From: Sphingobacterium populi
GTDB lineage: Bacteria > Bacteroidota > Bacteroidia > Sphingobacteriales > Sphingobacteriaceae
Length of the DNA stretch: 64,000 nt
Assembly (NCBI RefSeq): GCF_001586775.1
Contig: NZ_LQXS01000007.1
Span: 1-64,000 of the forward strand
Direction: 5' to 3'
Shown here: positions 44,780 through 53,573 of the stretch, in pieces
How the letters are laid out: every line of letters begins with the position of its first letter
Numbering within the stretch: the stretch's first letter is position 1
Notes under the pieces: model-generated
What the model was told of the DNA's origin: nothing
What the model saw: only the letters and a program-made list of their open reading frames with translations
Database searches by the model: none
Position numbers and translations under genes: made by a program

Positions 44780-47014
44780 ATGGCGTTAAACCAAGTTCTC
44801 TGTGAGAACGAACCGATTCACTTGGTGGGCAAGGTTCAAAGTTGTGGGAAATTAATTATTCTAAACGAGAGTCAAAAGATCGTTGGTCTGAGCGAGAATT
44901 GGAAAAATTATACCTTCATCGAAAATCTTTCGAGTTTTCTAAATCAGCCAGTAGGCGATTTTATCGAACATTCGGTACCATCGCAGCGTGAGCAGTTTCA
45001 AGCATTTATCGACGGTGTTGAGCCAAACTCCGATGAGCGCCACGTCTTACAAATAGAACTAGCCAATCAACAGCATATCGTAATAGCATATTCAGTATGT
45101 GACGACATATACATTGAATTTGAAGAAGTAGGTGATGTACATGCCTACTCCCTGCAATTGCCCTCTTTTACTAAGAAAATTAATCAAGCCGGAGAGCGAG
45201 TTTGGGACGCCTTGTGCGAAACAATTCGAACAATCATAGGATATGATCGCGTAATGATCTATCAATTTTTGGAAGACCATAGCGGACAAGTTATTGCAGA
45301 ACGAAAAAGAGGCGATATTCCTTCTTACTTCGGATTTAGGTTTCCGGAATTTGACATTCCAAAACAGGCTCGCGCCCTTTATTTGCAGCATCATGTACGG
45401 CAGGTGTGCGACAGTGATGACCCAACCTATGCGATCATATCCAACCGAAAAGACGCATTTGACCTCACTACGTGCAACATACGTGCATTGTCACCTATTC
45501 ATATTCAGTATTTAAAAAATGCAGGTGCACAAGCGAGTATGAGTTTTTCTATCATTGTGCAAGGTAAATTGTGGGGATTAGTAGCTTGTCAGCATAGTCA
45601 AGCACTACATATCGATTATCCTAAGCGTTCAATCGGATTAGTACTAGTGGAGTTTGCCGTCAACAAATACCTCACCATCTCGAGTGAGCAAGATCTGGAA
45701 TTTGACCGTCGAATATCTTCCTTAGAGCTAAAGTTAAAAGAAAGTATGTTGATAAAGAGCGATGTTCTCACCGCTTTGCGATCAAGCATGCGCGAATTGG
45801 CCAAACTCATCGAAGCAGATGCTATTTTAGTCGTCAATAAAGATCAATTACAGGTACATGCCACCAGCTTAACCAACCATCAAATTCTTGAGTTACATCA
45901 GTTTGTTTCCAATAAAACTGATAAGCTGGTGTTTGAAGATCATTGTTTTGCCGTCAACTATGGAGATCAGCTGCCTTTTGATCTACCTTTTGCTGGCTTA
46001 TTGCGTGTAGATATTGATTTGAGTCGCTCATTTAGCATCTATGCGCTACGCAATGAAGTAATTACCGAGGAGAAATGGGCCGGCAAGCCTGAAAAAATCA
46101 TGGAGTATGACGCCAATCACGATTTATTTCGACCTTCTCCGCGACAGTCGTTTGCCGCATGGAGAAAGCAGATTCATCATACGGCGCCACAATGGACGGC
46201 AGACCAAATATCTGCATTGAAGCGTATCAGACAGCTCTTGAGAGAAAGTATGCTGCGAAAATCGGAAGAGATAAGTGGTCTTAATCAAGAACTCATACAA
46301 TTAAATAATGCACTCGACACCTACTCATATACTGTGTCGCACGATCTGCGCAACCCCTTGTCATCGATCAAACTAACCAGTCAATTTCTTCAGAAAAAAC
46401 TCGGCAAAGATCATGATCTAGTTGCCAGCGGAGCAACCAATATTTTGAACTCCGTGACAGTAATGGAAAATCTGATGGAAAAGATTTTCGAATTTTCTCG
46501 CGCAAAAGTTTATAAGTATGAACCAGAGTGGGTCGATGTATCTATCTCCATCCATAAGATTATTCAAGAGAATTTAGAACGATACGGAACGCATCATACA
46601 GATATTGAAATCAAAAACCTACTGCCATTGTATGGCGAGAAAACGCTGTTTCACCAAATTTTCGCCAATATAATCGGCAATGCTATCAAATATAGTAGCA
46701 AATCTGAGCGAGCGCATATCAGTATAAGTAGCTATATACGGAATAACACGGTTGCTTACAGTATATCGGATAATGGCATTGGTATCGACGCAAAGGAGCT
46801 CACGAATATTTACGATGTTTTCAAGCGGATGTCGAATTCAAGTGGATTTGAGGGTACAGGCGTTGGTATGGCAATTGTGAAAAGGATAATTGAGCGCCTG
46901 AATGCAACAATCGAAGTACAAAGCGAACTTCAAAAAGGCACTGTAGTTCATCTGGTATTCCCTAACGCAGATATTCCGATTGAAATGCTTCCTCATAGCA
47001 TACAGGCCGGTTAA
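44780..47014 (+). CDS. Bacteriophytochrome histidine kinase
   Basis: A 744-residue red/far-red photoreceptor kinase. PAS domain with the biliverdin-attaching Cys8 in LCENEPIHLVGKVQSCG; GAF domain with YDRVMIYQF, FPEFDIPKQAR (chromophore Asp near 191) and SPIHIQYLKNAG (His near 241), ending LWGLVACQH; PHY domain with the tongue motif PRQSF near 455; HisKA with SYTVSHDLRNPLSSIK (phospho-His near 521); ATPase with NIIGNAIKYSS, ISDNGIGID and GTGVGMAIVKRI. The start at 44780 places Cys8 as in other bacteriophytochromes. No response regulator or heme oxygenase gene adjoins. Confidence 0.94.
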   Translation: MALNQVLCENEPIHLVGKVQSCGKLIILNESQKIVGLSENWKNYTFIENLSSFLNQPVGDFIEHSVPSQREQFQAFIDGVEPNSDERHVLQIELANQQHIVIAYSVCDDIYIEFEEVGDVHAYSLQLPSFTKKINQAGERVWDALCETIRTIIGYDRVMIYQFLEDHSGQVIAERKRGDIPSYFGFRFPEFDIPKQARALYLQHHVRQVCDSDDPTYAIISNRKDAFDLTTCNIRALSPIHIQYLKNAGAQASMSFSIIVQGKLWGLVACQHSQALHIDYPKRSIGLVLVEFAVNKYLTISSEQDLEFDRRISSLELKLKESMLIKSDVLTALRSSMRELAKLIEADAILVVNKDQLQVHATSLTNHQILELHQFVSNKTDKLVFEDHCFAVNYGDQLPFDLPFAGLLRVDIDLSRSFSIYALRNEVITEEKWAGKPEKIMEYDANHDLFRPSPRQSFAAWRKQIHHTAPQWTADQISALKRIRQLLRESMLRKSEEISGLNQELIQLNNALDTYSYTVSHDLRNPLSSIKLTSQFLQKKLGKDHDLVASGATNILNSVTVMENLMEKIFEFSRAKVYKYEPEWVDVSISIHKIIQENLERYGTHHTDIEIKNLLPLYGEKTLFHQIFANIIGNAIKYSSKSERAHISISSYIRNNTVAYSISDNGIGIDAKELTNIYDVFKRMSNSSGFEGTGVGMAIVKRIIERLNATIEVQSELQKGTVVHLVFPNADIPIEMLPHSIQAG

Positions 47015-47026
47015 CGTGCCGGCCTG
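47003..47026 (+). terminator. Terminator overlapping the phytochrome stop
   Basis: CAGGCCGG/CCGGCCTG, an 8-bp GC-rich stem with an 8-base loop that includes the stop codon. The T-run after it is weak (GATTTCC). Confidence 0.5.
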
Positions 47027-47041
47027 ATTTCCAATATCTGC

Positions 47042-47248
47042 TTAAAAATCTTCCTCAGGCAGTATTTCAGCAACCCTTCCTATACTCCCATCTTCTAGGC
47101 GTACTTTGATCCCACGGCTATGATAAGGCGCTGATGTTAGCAAATCTTTCACTACGCCCTCCGTTAATTTACCGGTACGCTGATCTTTCTTTAAGATAAT
47201 ATTTACCCATGTACCTCGCTTTATATCTGCTCTAGTTTTGCCGTCCAT
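47042..47248 (-). CDS. YwbE family protein (DUF2196)
   Basis: A 68-residue protein: TRADIKRGTWVNIILKKDQ and GKLTEGVVKDLLTSAPYHSRGIKVRLEDG...GRV match the small beta-rich YwbE/DUF2196 family, full length. Function not known. The start at 47248 matches the family; longer readings add an unconserved hydrophobic stretch and overlap the neighbouring promoter. Divergent from the gene at 47333. Confidence 0.85.
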   Translation of the reverse strand: MDGKTRADIKRGTWVNIILKKDQRTGKLTEGVVKDLLTSAPYHSRGIKVRLEDGSIGRVAEILPEEDF

Positions 47249-47320
47249 TACTGTGTATTTTCCCCAAAAATACAAAAACTTAAAGTGAGCACCAGCAGTA
47301 TTATTTGAATTTCCAATGAG

Positions 47321-47328
47321 TATCTTCG
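47321..47328 (+). promoter_or_regulatory. Possible -7 element, 4 bases before the next ATG
   Basis: TATCTTCG (one mismatch to TAnnTTTG), then CAAG and the ATG at 47333. If real, the mRNA is leaderless. Confidence 0.4.
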
Positions 47329-47332
47329 CAAG

Positions 47333-47545
47333 ATGGATCTCACACCAGAACAATTACAAGAAAAGCTGTTGAACAGGGAATACCCTGCAAGTATTCAGAT
47401 TAATCCGGCTACTGTGGTCACTAATGCCAAACAGTTTCTGGCCATACAATTCCTCATGGTAGCCCATCACAAAGGTGATTTGCAACGGAGTGCCGCGTGG
47501 CAAAGATTGCAAGAATTCTACGCCGCTACACACGAAAACCCCTAG
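47333..47545 (+). CDS. Small conserved protein, DUF6965-like
   Basis: A 70-residue protein: LTPEQLQEKLLNREYPASIQINPATVVTNAKQFLAIQFLMV resembles small Bacteroidota proteins that I recall as DUF6965 (LTPEQL..., two helices, conserved Asn/Phe). No known function. It ends 81 bases before a thioesterase gene and may be transcribed with it. Confidence 0.6.
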   Translation: MDLTPEQLQEKLLNREYPASIQINPATVVTNAKQFLAIQFLMVAHHKGDLQRSAAWQRLQEFYAATHENP

Positions 47546-47626
47546 CTGGCTAATACTTCTTGAGAAAATCCCAAAAGGATTCTCTAACTTTAGATAAAGA
47601 CGACACATTAACAACTTTGTTCACTT

Positions 47627-48076
47627 ATGGCGACAACTGACAACACGTATTACGAAGGCCAAGTACTCTGGGCACAGATCGATGCCAATAGACATCTTCG
47701 GCATTCGGCTTATGCCGATTTTTGCGCGCAAGCACGGTCAAACATGCTGAAAAGCATTGGCCTGTCACTCACTGATTTTGCTAAAAATCAGATCGGCCCT
47801 ATACTATTCCGAGAAGAACTTATCTATTACAGAGAGATTCATTTAGATGAATATATAAGAGTGGAAGTAGAGATGAATAAATACAACACGGTTAATTCTC
47901 GATTCTCATTTCGCCACACCATTTACAAAGAAAATGGTGTTAAAGCGGCGGAAGTGAATGTAGATGGTGCTTGGTTAGATTTAAAGACACGCAAATTAGT
48001 CGCCGTACCGACAGATTGGCAATCCTATTTAGATCGCATTCCTACATCGGAAGATTATGTGCAGATCGACCAATAA
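47627..48076 (+). CDS. Acyl-CoA thioesterase, 4HBT hotdog fold
   Basis: A 149-residue hotdog-fold protein: YEGQVLWAQIDANRHLRHSAYADFCAQAR has the Asp/Asn-rich active-site helix entry of 4HBT enzymes (DxNxHxxxxxY), followed by FREELIYYREIHLDEYIRV. Substrate unknown. It precedes rsmI by 22 bases, so the two are probably cotranscribed. Confidence 0.85.
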   Translation: MATTDNTYYEGQVLWAQIDANRHLRHSAYADFCAQARSNMLKSIGLSLTDFAKNQIGPILFREELIYYREIHLDEYIRVEVEMNKYNTVNSRFSFRHTIYKENGVKAAEVNVDGAWLDLKTRKLVAVPTDWQSYLDRIPTSEDYVQIDQ

Positions 48077-48098
48077 AGTATAATAATTACCGTCACAC

Positions 48099-48767
48099 AT
48101 GCTATTTTTAGTACCAACCCCTATCGGCAATCTGGAAGACATGACATTTCGTGCGATCCGCGTGCTGAAAGAATCCGATCTTATACTAGCTGAAGATACA
48201 CGCACCAGCGCGCCAATGTTAAAACATTTTGGTATCGAGAAAAGAGTATTTGCCCACCATCAGCACAATGAACACAAAGCTGTACAGGAGATCATTCGTT
48301 TTTTGAAAGAAGGTCAGCAGATTTCATTAATATCAGATGCTGGTACTCCAGCCATATCAGACCCTGGCTTCCTTCTGGTTCGCGAAGCGATCAAAGAAGG
48401 CATTGAGATTCAGTGTCTGCCAGGAGCCACCGCATTTGTACCGGCTTTAGTGAATTCGGGCCTACCGAATGATCGGTTTTGTTTCGAAGGTTTTTTGCCC
48501 GTAAAGAAAGGCCGACAAACGCGGCTGATAGCGTTGAGCACCGAAAGCCGCAGCATGATTTTCTATGAATCGCCTCATCGTATCGGCCGTACGATTAACG
48601 ATTTTATCCAATATTTTGGGGAAGATCGGCAAGCTTCCATATCACGCGAACTGTCAAAACTATATGAAGAAACTGTGCGAGGTACCCTAATAGAACTAAA
48701 ACAACATTTCGAGCAAAATCCACCGAAAGGCGAATTTGTATTCTGCGTAGCCGGACAGGAAAGTTAG
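48099..48767 (+). CDS. rsmI: 16S rRNA (cytidine(1402)-2'-O)-methyltransferase RsmI
   Basis: A 222-residue SAM-dependent methyltransferase of the tetrapyrrole-methylase fold: LFLVPTPIGNLEDMTFRAIR, LILAEDTRTSAPMLKHF, ISLISDAGTPAISDPGFLLV, SRSMIFYESPHRI and SRELSKLYEETVRGTL. These are RsmI signatures. The C-terminal extension of the E. coli protein is absent, as usual in this phylum. It modifies C1402 in the decoding centre. Confidence 0.95.
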   Translation: MLFLVPTPIGNLEDMTFRAIRVLKESDLILAEDTRTSAPMLKHFGIEKRVFAHHQHNEHKAVQEIIRFLKEGQQISLISDAGTPAISDPGFLLVREAIKEGIEIQCLPGATAFVPALVNSGLPNDRFCFEGFLPVKKGRQTRLIALSTESRSMIFYESPHRIGRTINDFIQYFGEDRQASISRELSKLYEETVRGTLIELKQHFEQNPPKGEFVFCVAGQES

Positions 48768-48781
48768 TACCGCATTTTACG

Positions 48782-48789
48782 TATCTTTG
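48782..48789 (+). promoter_or_regulatory. -7 promoter element of the PH/SHOCT-lnt pair
   Basis: TATCTTTG, an exact TAnnTTTG, 42 bases before the ATG at 48832. No clear -33 box. Confidence 0.45.
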
Positions 48790-48831
48790 AGAAATACATA
48801 GCCTTCGTTTTAAACATTTTATAGATTAGAA

Positions 48832-49536
48832 ATGAGTATCGAAAAATATACATGGGATGGCCAAGATGCCAAAGTTGTCGAGAAAATCCATGGTAAAATC
48901 CTGGATATGCTGACCTCTGGAGAATCCATCAACTATATCGCTGTGCAAAAAAAACCAGCGGTAACGCTATTACCGGACAGCATCACACTGAGTAACAAAC
49001 GGATTTTTTTATGTGAATTTGCAAAATTGGGCTTGGCTACCAATTTTGAAATATTTTCGTGGCAAGATATCAAGGACATCTCTTTTAAGGAAGAAATATT
49101 TGGTTCTAAAGTGACCGTGATTCCATTTACGGGCGAAAACCTCACAGTAGATTATATCCCAAAAGTACAAGCGCGCAAACTGTACCAACTTATTAAAGAA
49201 GCTTTGGATACATTGCAAGACGCAAAAGGCAGTCCGAAAGTGACTGAAAGCACGCCTGCTACGCCACAGCCTACGAGTACGCCACCAGCACCAAAAGCTA
49301 TTACATTTGATGATGCTGAAAGCAAGCTTCCTGGACAGCATGCGCCAAGTTTAGATCGCCCGGCGCCGACCGCAGTCGAGCCGCCACCTGCCACAACGCC
49401 AACACCTTCTTCGCCTAAAGAAGAAGACGATGAGAGTACAAAAAAACTGACTCGTTTGAAAAATCTGTTCGACAGACAACTCATCTCCCAAGCGGAATAT
49501 GAAACGAAGAAAGCAGAAATTTTAAGAGACTTATAA
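48832..49536 (+). CDS. PH-domain and SHOCT-domain protein
   Basis: A 234-residue cytosolic protein: bacterial PH-like domain (about 30-125: NYIAVQKKPAVTLLPDSITLSNKRIFLCEF), a Pro/Thr-rich disordered linker (about 135-200) and a C-terminal SHOCT motif (about 205-234: LTRLKNLFDRQLISQAEYETKKAEILRDL). SHOCT motifs occur on many bacterial proteins as oligomerisation or anchoring tags. Function unknown. It stops 8 bases before lnt, so the two are cotranscribed. Confidence 0.85.
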   Translation: MSIEKYTWDGQDAKVVEKIHGKILDMLTSGESINYIAVQKKPAVTLLPDSITLSNKRIFLCEFAKLGLATNFEIFSWQDIKDISFKEEIFGSKVTVIPFTGENLTVDYIPKVQARKLYQLIKEALDTLQDAKGSPKVTESTPATPQPTSTPPAPKAITFDDAESKLPGQHAPSLDRPAPTAVEPPPATTPTPSSPKEEDDESTKKLTRLKNLFDRQLISQAEYETKKAEILRDL

Positions 49537-49544
49537 ACCGCATA

Positions 49545-51155
49545 ATGCGCAACAAATATCTTTTGGCACTTTTAAGTGCCTTTTTATTGTGGTTTGCTTG
49601 GCCGCCTATTCCGTTTAGCAGCCCACTCCTATTTATCGGATTTGTACCCTTACTAATCGCTATAGAGCAGGTTATACGTGGAGATTTCTCACAAAAAGGC
49701 CGCAACGTATTTTTGCTGTCTTTTGCAACTGGAGCTGTGTGGAATACTGCTTGTATATACTGGGTGTACAATGCCATGAACGCATTTTTACCCGTTGGTG
49801 CTTCGCTATTGGTCGCGCTTATTCCGTTTTGCTTAGGCCCTTTACTGATGGCTCTGGCTTTTCGAGGATATTACGCATTGCGTAAGAAATGGAATATTTG
49901 GCTCAGCTTCCTTGGTCTTGTTTCCTTCTGGATCGCGTACGAATATTTGCACCAGACATGGGATCTGTCTTTCCCATGGATGACTTTAGGCAATGGTTTT
50001 GCATCAGCTCATCAGCTCATACAGTGGTACGAATACACTGGAGTATATGGTGGTACGGTATGGATCTGGCTTGTTAATATTTTGATTTTCCTCATTTTCT
50101 GGCAATACAAAATGCGGATCAATACGTATTCGTCACGTACATTAGCAATGATATTGGCCGCTGTCATTATCCTACCCGTTACCATATCCGTATGGCGTTA
50201 TACGCAATACGAAGAGCACATCAATCCGTCACAAATCGTTGTGGTACAACCGAATATTGATCCTTATCAAAAATTTGGAACGATCACCCCAGATCAACAG
50301 CTCAATATCTTGCTAGATCTTTCACGTCAAGTTGCTCCACCAAACACGGAGTTTTTTGTGTGGCCAGAGACGGCAATATCTTCCCCAAGCGGTATTAATG
50401 AAGATGATTTTAGAGAATATTCGGCATATGATCGGATTTTCGAATTTTTGAATGAATATCGCAACGGTAATGTGCTCTCGGGAATCGAAAGTTACCGCAT
50501 CTATTCGGATCAGCAGAGCATTACCGCGAGAAAATATAACGAAGGCGTATATATCGATCATTTCAACGCTGCGGTGTTGATCGATCAATCCAGTAAATTA
50601 GATTTTTATCATAAATCGAAATTGGTTCCCGGAGCGGAGCAGCTTCCGTTTGGAGAGATGATGGCTTTTATGAAACCGTTGTTTGCCCACTTTGGTGGCA
50701 CTACAGGCGGATATGGTAGCCAAGCAGAACCCTCTGTTTTTTATTCGCAAAGTGGCATTGGCGCTGCACCGGTGATCTGTTACGAATCTATATGGGGCGA
50801 TTATGTGGCTAAATATATTGAAGCTGGAGCACAATTTATTGCCATCGTAACGAACGATGGATGGTGGAGTGATACTTCTGGCAAAGATCAGCACTTTCAG
50901 TATGCGCGCCTTCGCGCTATCGAAAACCGCCGCTGGATCGTAAGATCGGCTAACACAGGTATTTCGGGGTTTATCAATCAGCGCGGCGATGTCGTACAAA
51001 AAAGTGACTGGTGGGTACCGGCCGCTTTGAGTCAAGAAATCAATCTGAATGAGGAACTCACCTTCTACACCCAATTCAAGGACCTCATCGCTTACGGCTT
51101 TTTGGTCACCGGTCTGCTTTCATGCATTTTATTATTTGTGCGACCTAAGAGATAA
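49545..51155 (+). CDS. lnt: Apolipoprotein N-acyltransferase Lnt
   Basis: A 536-residue inner-membrane enzyme adding the third acyl chain to lipoproteins. N-terminal half with six to eight helices; periplasmic nitrilase-like domain with the catalytic triad visible as Glu in FFVWPETAISSP, Lys in YHKSKLVPGAEQLPFGE and Cys in APVICYESIWG. A final helix near 510-530 is present (DLIAYGFLVTGLLSCILLF). All motifs intact. Many lipoproteins in this window would be its substrates. Confidence 0.95.
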   Translation: MRNKYLLALLSAFLLWFAWPPIPFSSPLLFIGFVPLLIAIEQVIRGDFSQKGRNVFLLSFATGAVWNTACIYWVYNAMNAFLPVGASLLVALIPFCLGPLLMALAFRGYYALRKKWNIWLSFLGLVSFWIAYEYLHQTWDLSFPWMTLGNGFASAHQLIQWYEYTGVYGGTVWIWLVNILIFLIFWQYKMRINTYSSRTLAMILAAVIILPVTISVWRYTQYEEHINPSQIVVVQPNIDPYQKFGTITPDQQLNILLDLSRQVAPPNTEFFVWPETAISSPSGINEDDFREYSAYDRIFEFLNEYRNGNVLSGIESYRIYSDQQSITARKYNEGVYIDHFNAAVLIDQSSKLDFYHKSKLVPGAEQLPFGEMMAFMKPLFAHFGGTTGGYGSQAEPSVFYSQSGIGAAPVICYESIWGDYVAKYIEAGAQFIAIVTNDGWWSDTSGKDQHFQYARLRAIENRRWIVRSANTGISGFINQRGDVVQKSDWWVPAALSQEINLNEELTFYTQFKDLIAYGFLVTGLLSCILLFVRPKR

Positions 51156-51178
51156 TACGTTTTTGTTTTGTCATTTGC

Positions 51179-51186
51179 TATATTTG
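51179..51186 (+). promoter_or_regulatory. -7 promoter element of the cysteine desulfurase, near-leaderless
   Basis: TATATTTG matches TAnnTTTG exactly, followed by CGCC and the ATG at 51191. Transcription would start at or within a base or two of the start codon. Confidence 0.5.
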
Positions 51187-51190
51187 CGCC

Positions 51191-52324
51191 ATGCAAGTTT
51201 ATCTGGATAATGCCGCTACTACCCCGATCGATCCTTCGGTGATCGAAGTAATGGTAGAAGCTATGACAAAAAGTTATGGAAATCCATCGTCTATTCATGG
51301 ACATGGCCGTGAGGTAAAGACAATGATCGAACGGGCACGCAAAACGGTTGCAAATCTGATCAATGCCTCACCTTCGGAGATTTTCTTCACTTCGGGTGGT
51401 ACAGAAGCCGACAATATGGCAATCGTACGTGCGATCGAAGGCTATGGCATTACGCATGCAATTACGTCGCCTTTAGAACACCATGCGGTGTTGCATACTT
51501 TAGAAGAATTGGAAAAGGAAGGTAAAGTGCATTTAGACTTACTGCGTGTTTCTGAAAAAGGAGTAATTGATCTAGCACATTTGGAAGAATTGTTGGCTAA
51601 AAACCCAAAGACATTCGTATCGATCATGCATGCAAACAATGAGTTGGGTAATCTGACCGACCTTGCACGCGTATCGCAAATCTGCCAGCAATACGAAGCG
51701 ATTTTCCATTCGGATACAGTCCAAACCATGGGTCATTATAAACATGATTTAAAAGATTTGCAGATCGACTTCATTACTGGTGCGGCACATAAGTTTCACG
51801 GACCTAAAGGTGTAGGATTTCTTTACATCAACGGAAAAAATAAAATAAAACCCTTGCTATTTGGTGGCGCGCAGGAACGCAACATGCGTGGTGGCACTGA
51901 AAATGTATACGGTATCGTTGGTTTAGCCAAAGCCCTGGAACTTGCTTACGAAGATATGGAGAGCCATCAGCAAACGATCCAAGAGCTAAAGTCGTACATG
52001 AAACAACTATTGATTGATCGCATTCCTGGCGTAGCTTTCAATGGTGTGACGGAGGACAGTGATTCGCTGTACACTGTACTGAACGTTTCCTTGCCTCCAA
52101 ACAGTATGGCAGACATGATGCTATTCAACTTAGATATTAAGGGCGTATCTGCATCGGGCGGTAGTGCTTGTAGTTCGGGTTCCGATATCGGATCACACGT
52201 ATTGCGTGGTATTGGCGCAGATCCTCAAAGACCGTCTGTACGTTTCTCATTTTGCAAATACAACACGCATGAGGAAATCAACTATGTCGTTGACGAAATC
52301 GAAAAACTCTATGTAAAATCATAA
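51191..52324 (+). CDS. Cysteine desulfurase (NifS/IscS family)
   Basis: PLP enzyme of 377 residues taking sulfur from cysteine for Fe-S clusters or tRNA thiolation. MQVYLDNAATTP start, LEHHAV with His98 stacking on PLP, HSDTVQT, AAHKFHGPKGVG with Schiff-base Lys201 and GGSACSSGSD with the persulfide Cys327 on the long loop of group I enzymes. No IscU, IscR or SUF genes adjoin, so its acceptor is unknown. Confidence 0.93.
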   Translation: MQVYLDNAATTPIDPSVIEVMVEAMTKSYGNPSSIHGHGREVKTMIERARKTVANLINASPSEIFFTSGGTEADNMAIVRAIEGYGITHAITSPLEHHAVLHTLEELEKEGKVHLDLLRVSEKGVIDLAHLEELLAKNPKTFVSIMHANNELGNLTDLARVSQICQQYEAIFHSDTVQTMGHYKHDLKDLQIDFITGAAHKFHGPKGVGFLYINGKNKIKPLLFGGAQERNMRGGTENVYGIVGLAKALELAYEDMESHQQTIQELKSYMKQLLIDRIPGVAFNGVTEDSDSLYTVLNVSLPPNSMADMMLFNLDIKGVSASGGSACSSGSDIGSHVLRGIGADPQRPSVRFSFCKYNTHEEINYVVDEIEKLYVKS

Positions 52325-52330
52325 GTATGC

Positions 52331-52365
52331 AAAGCGGGCTTATCATTATCTGATAAGCCCGCTTT
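52331..52365. terminator. Bidirectional terminator after the cysteine desulfurase
   Basis: Perfect 15-bp stem AAAGCGGGCTTATCA with its complement around a 5-base loop, between convergent genes; T-rich sequence follows. Confidence 0.85.
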
Positions 52366-52412
52366 GGTATTTTACTTAATTTTATATCGTAATGCTCTGT
52401 ATAGTAAGTTTA

Positions 52413-52832
52413 TTAGCGTACTTTATCTAAAATATATTTTCCAGCAAGATTTCCGGTCATTTCTTTACCAGATAAATCCAGTTGACTCAATCTATCTTCT
52501 TCAATTTTATAATTGTAATCTTCGGTGTCTAGATGTAAAATATCTGCGTCTACCCGCCAAACGCCATCTCTACGAAATAATTCGTCACTCTTACCAACGT
52601 ATTTATAATGCAATGAGTAGGTGCGATCTCTATTAAGCACTAACGTGGTTGATATCGCAGAACAATCTGCACATGGTAGATTCCCTTCGTAACGGCCTGA
52701 AAGATTGTATTTATGTCGAGTGCGATCCGCTGTTGATTCTACATCAGCATTAGCTTTATTATTGATACAGGATACCAACATAAAGCATGTAGCCAACAGG
52801 GAGATGATATGTAAGTAGATCCTCATGCGCAT
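52413..52832 (-). CDS. NlpE-like copper resistance/stress lipoprotein
   Basis: A 139-residue lipoprotein. Signal with lipobox LVSC (IYLHIISLLATCFMLVSC), then the NlpE N-terminal domain: LSGRYEGNLPCADCSAISTTLVLNRDRTYSL, with the conserved CADC pair, and GVWRVDADILHLD. The C-terminal OB-fold of E. coli NlpE is missing, as in many short homologues. Possible envelope or copper stress sensor. Start 52832 or 52826 both give a good signal peptide. Confidence 0.85.
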   Translation of the reverse strand: MRMRIYLHIISLLATCFMLVSCINNKANADVESTADRTRHKYNLSGRYEGNLPCADCSAISTTLVLNRDRTYSLHYKYVGKSDELFRRDGVWRVDADILHLDTEDYNYKIEEDRLSQLDLSGKEMTGNLAGKYILDKVR

Positions 52833-52917
52833 AAATTTCACACTTACTACACCCAAACAAAAAATGTACCATTCCCCTAATTTGTTTGCATAATTAACAT
52901 TATATGATGTTTAACAA

Positions 52918-53253
52918 TTATTCGTCGTCATCATCACTTTCTCCGATAGCCATCGCATACGCACCCCTCAACTCCCCCAAGGCGTGCATATTCCGTTTGC
53001 TCTGAGCTACTTTCATTCCTTGCTGATAAATTTCTAAGGCACGATCTAGCTGCTGCTGCTGCTCCAAAAATTTACCAAAATGATAGTACGTGCCCACGTA
53101 GTCAGCAAAACTCGATATTAGGCCTTCAAATCCAGCTAATGCATCATCCTTATTCTCTAATTTGACATGCTCCATCGTGATAGCATAATGTAAAAAAGGG
53201 TCTTTCGGCGATTCTTTCAATAACTGTTGTAATTGCACTAAACGTTCGTTCAT
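52918..53253 (-). CDS. Small TPR-like protein
   Basis: A 111-residue helical protein with about two TPR-like repeats (FLHYAITMEHVKLENKDDALAGFEGL; TYYHFGKFLEQQQQLDRALEIYQQG) and an acidic tail DDDDE. Likely a protein-interaction scaffold; partner unknown. It lies 81 bases upstream of the NlpE-like gene on the same strand. Confidence 0.75.
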   Translation of the reverse strand: MNERLVQLQQLLKESPKDPFLHYAITMEHVKLENKDDALAGFEGLISSFADYVGTYYHFGKFLEQQQQLDRALEIYQQGMKVAQSKRNMHALGELRGAYAMAIGESDDDDE

Positions 53254-53530
53254 ATTTCAAAGTTAGCAAATTGAAGCGCTATTACGAAGAAGGAGAATAA
53301 AGACAATCGACCAGCACATTTACTATGCTAGCATAGATTTTGACATAAAATTGATATTTATGAAAAACACACCCAAATCACCTTAAAGAACAAGAATTTA
53401 TAATATAATGAACTTATTATTAAACATAATACAACAAATAAGACAAAGAAATGTGTTATTAATAATTAAATAAAAAGAAATTGTAGAGAACAACACAACA
53501 ATACAATGCAAGATTTGGTTATTAATACTG
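53254..53530. other. AT-rich gene-free stretch upstream of etfB
   Basis: No open frame, repeat or hairpin stands out in this very AT-rich part of the 320-base gap 53254-53573 between divergent genes. It must hold control sequences for etfB. Confidence 0.5.
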
Positions 53531-53538
53531 TAAGTTTG
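53531..53538 (+). promoter_or_regulatory. -7 promoter element of etfBA
   Basis: TAAGTTTG matches TAnnTTTG exactly and lies 36 bases before the etfB ATG. A TTTG at 53514-53517 is only 13 bases upstream, closer than a normal -33 box. Confidence 0.5.
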
Positions 53539-53573
53539 AGATAGAACGCACACACATTGTTTAAATATAAATT

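Noticed and set aside
53514..53538. TTTG-N13-TAnnTTTG as an alternative promoter spacing
   Set aside because: TTTG 13 bases before the -7 box occurs near 47304, 51162, 53514 and 55375, but not at most other -7 elements, and the DNA is T-rich. Known Bacteroidota -33 boxes lie 17-23 bases away.
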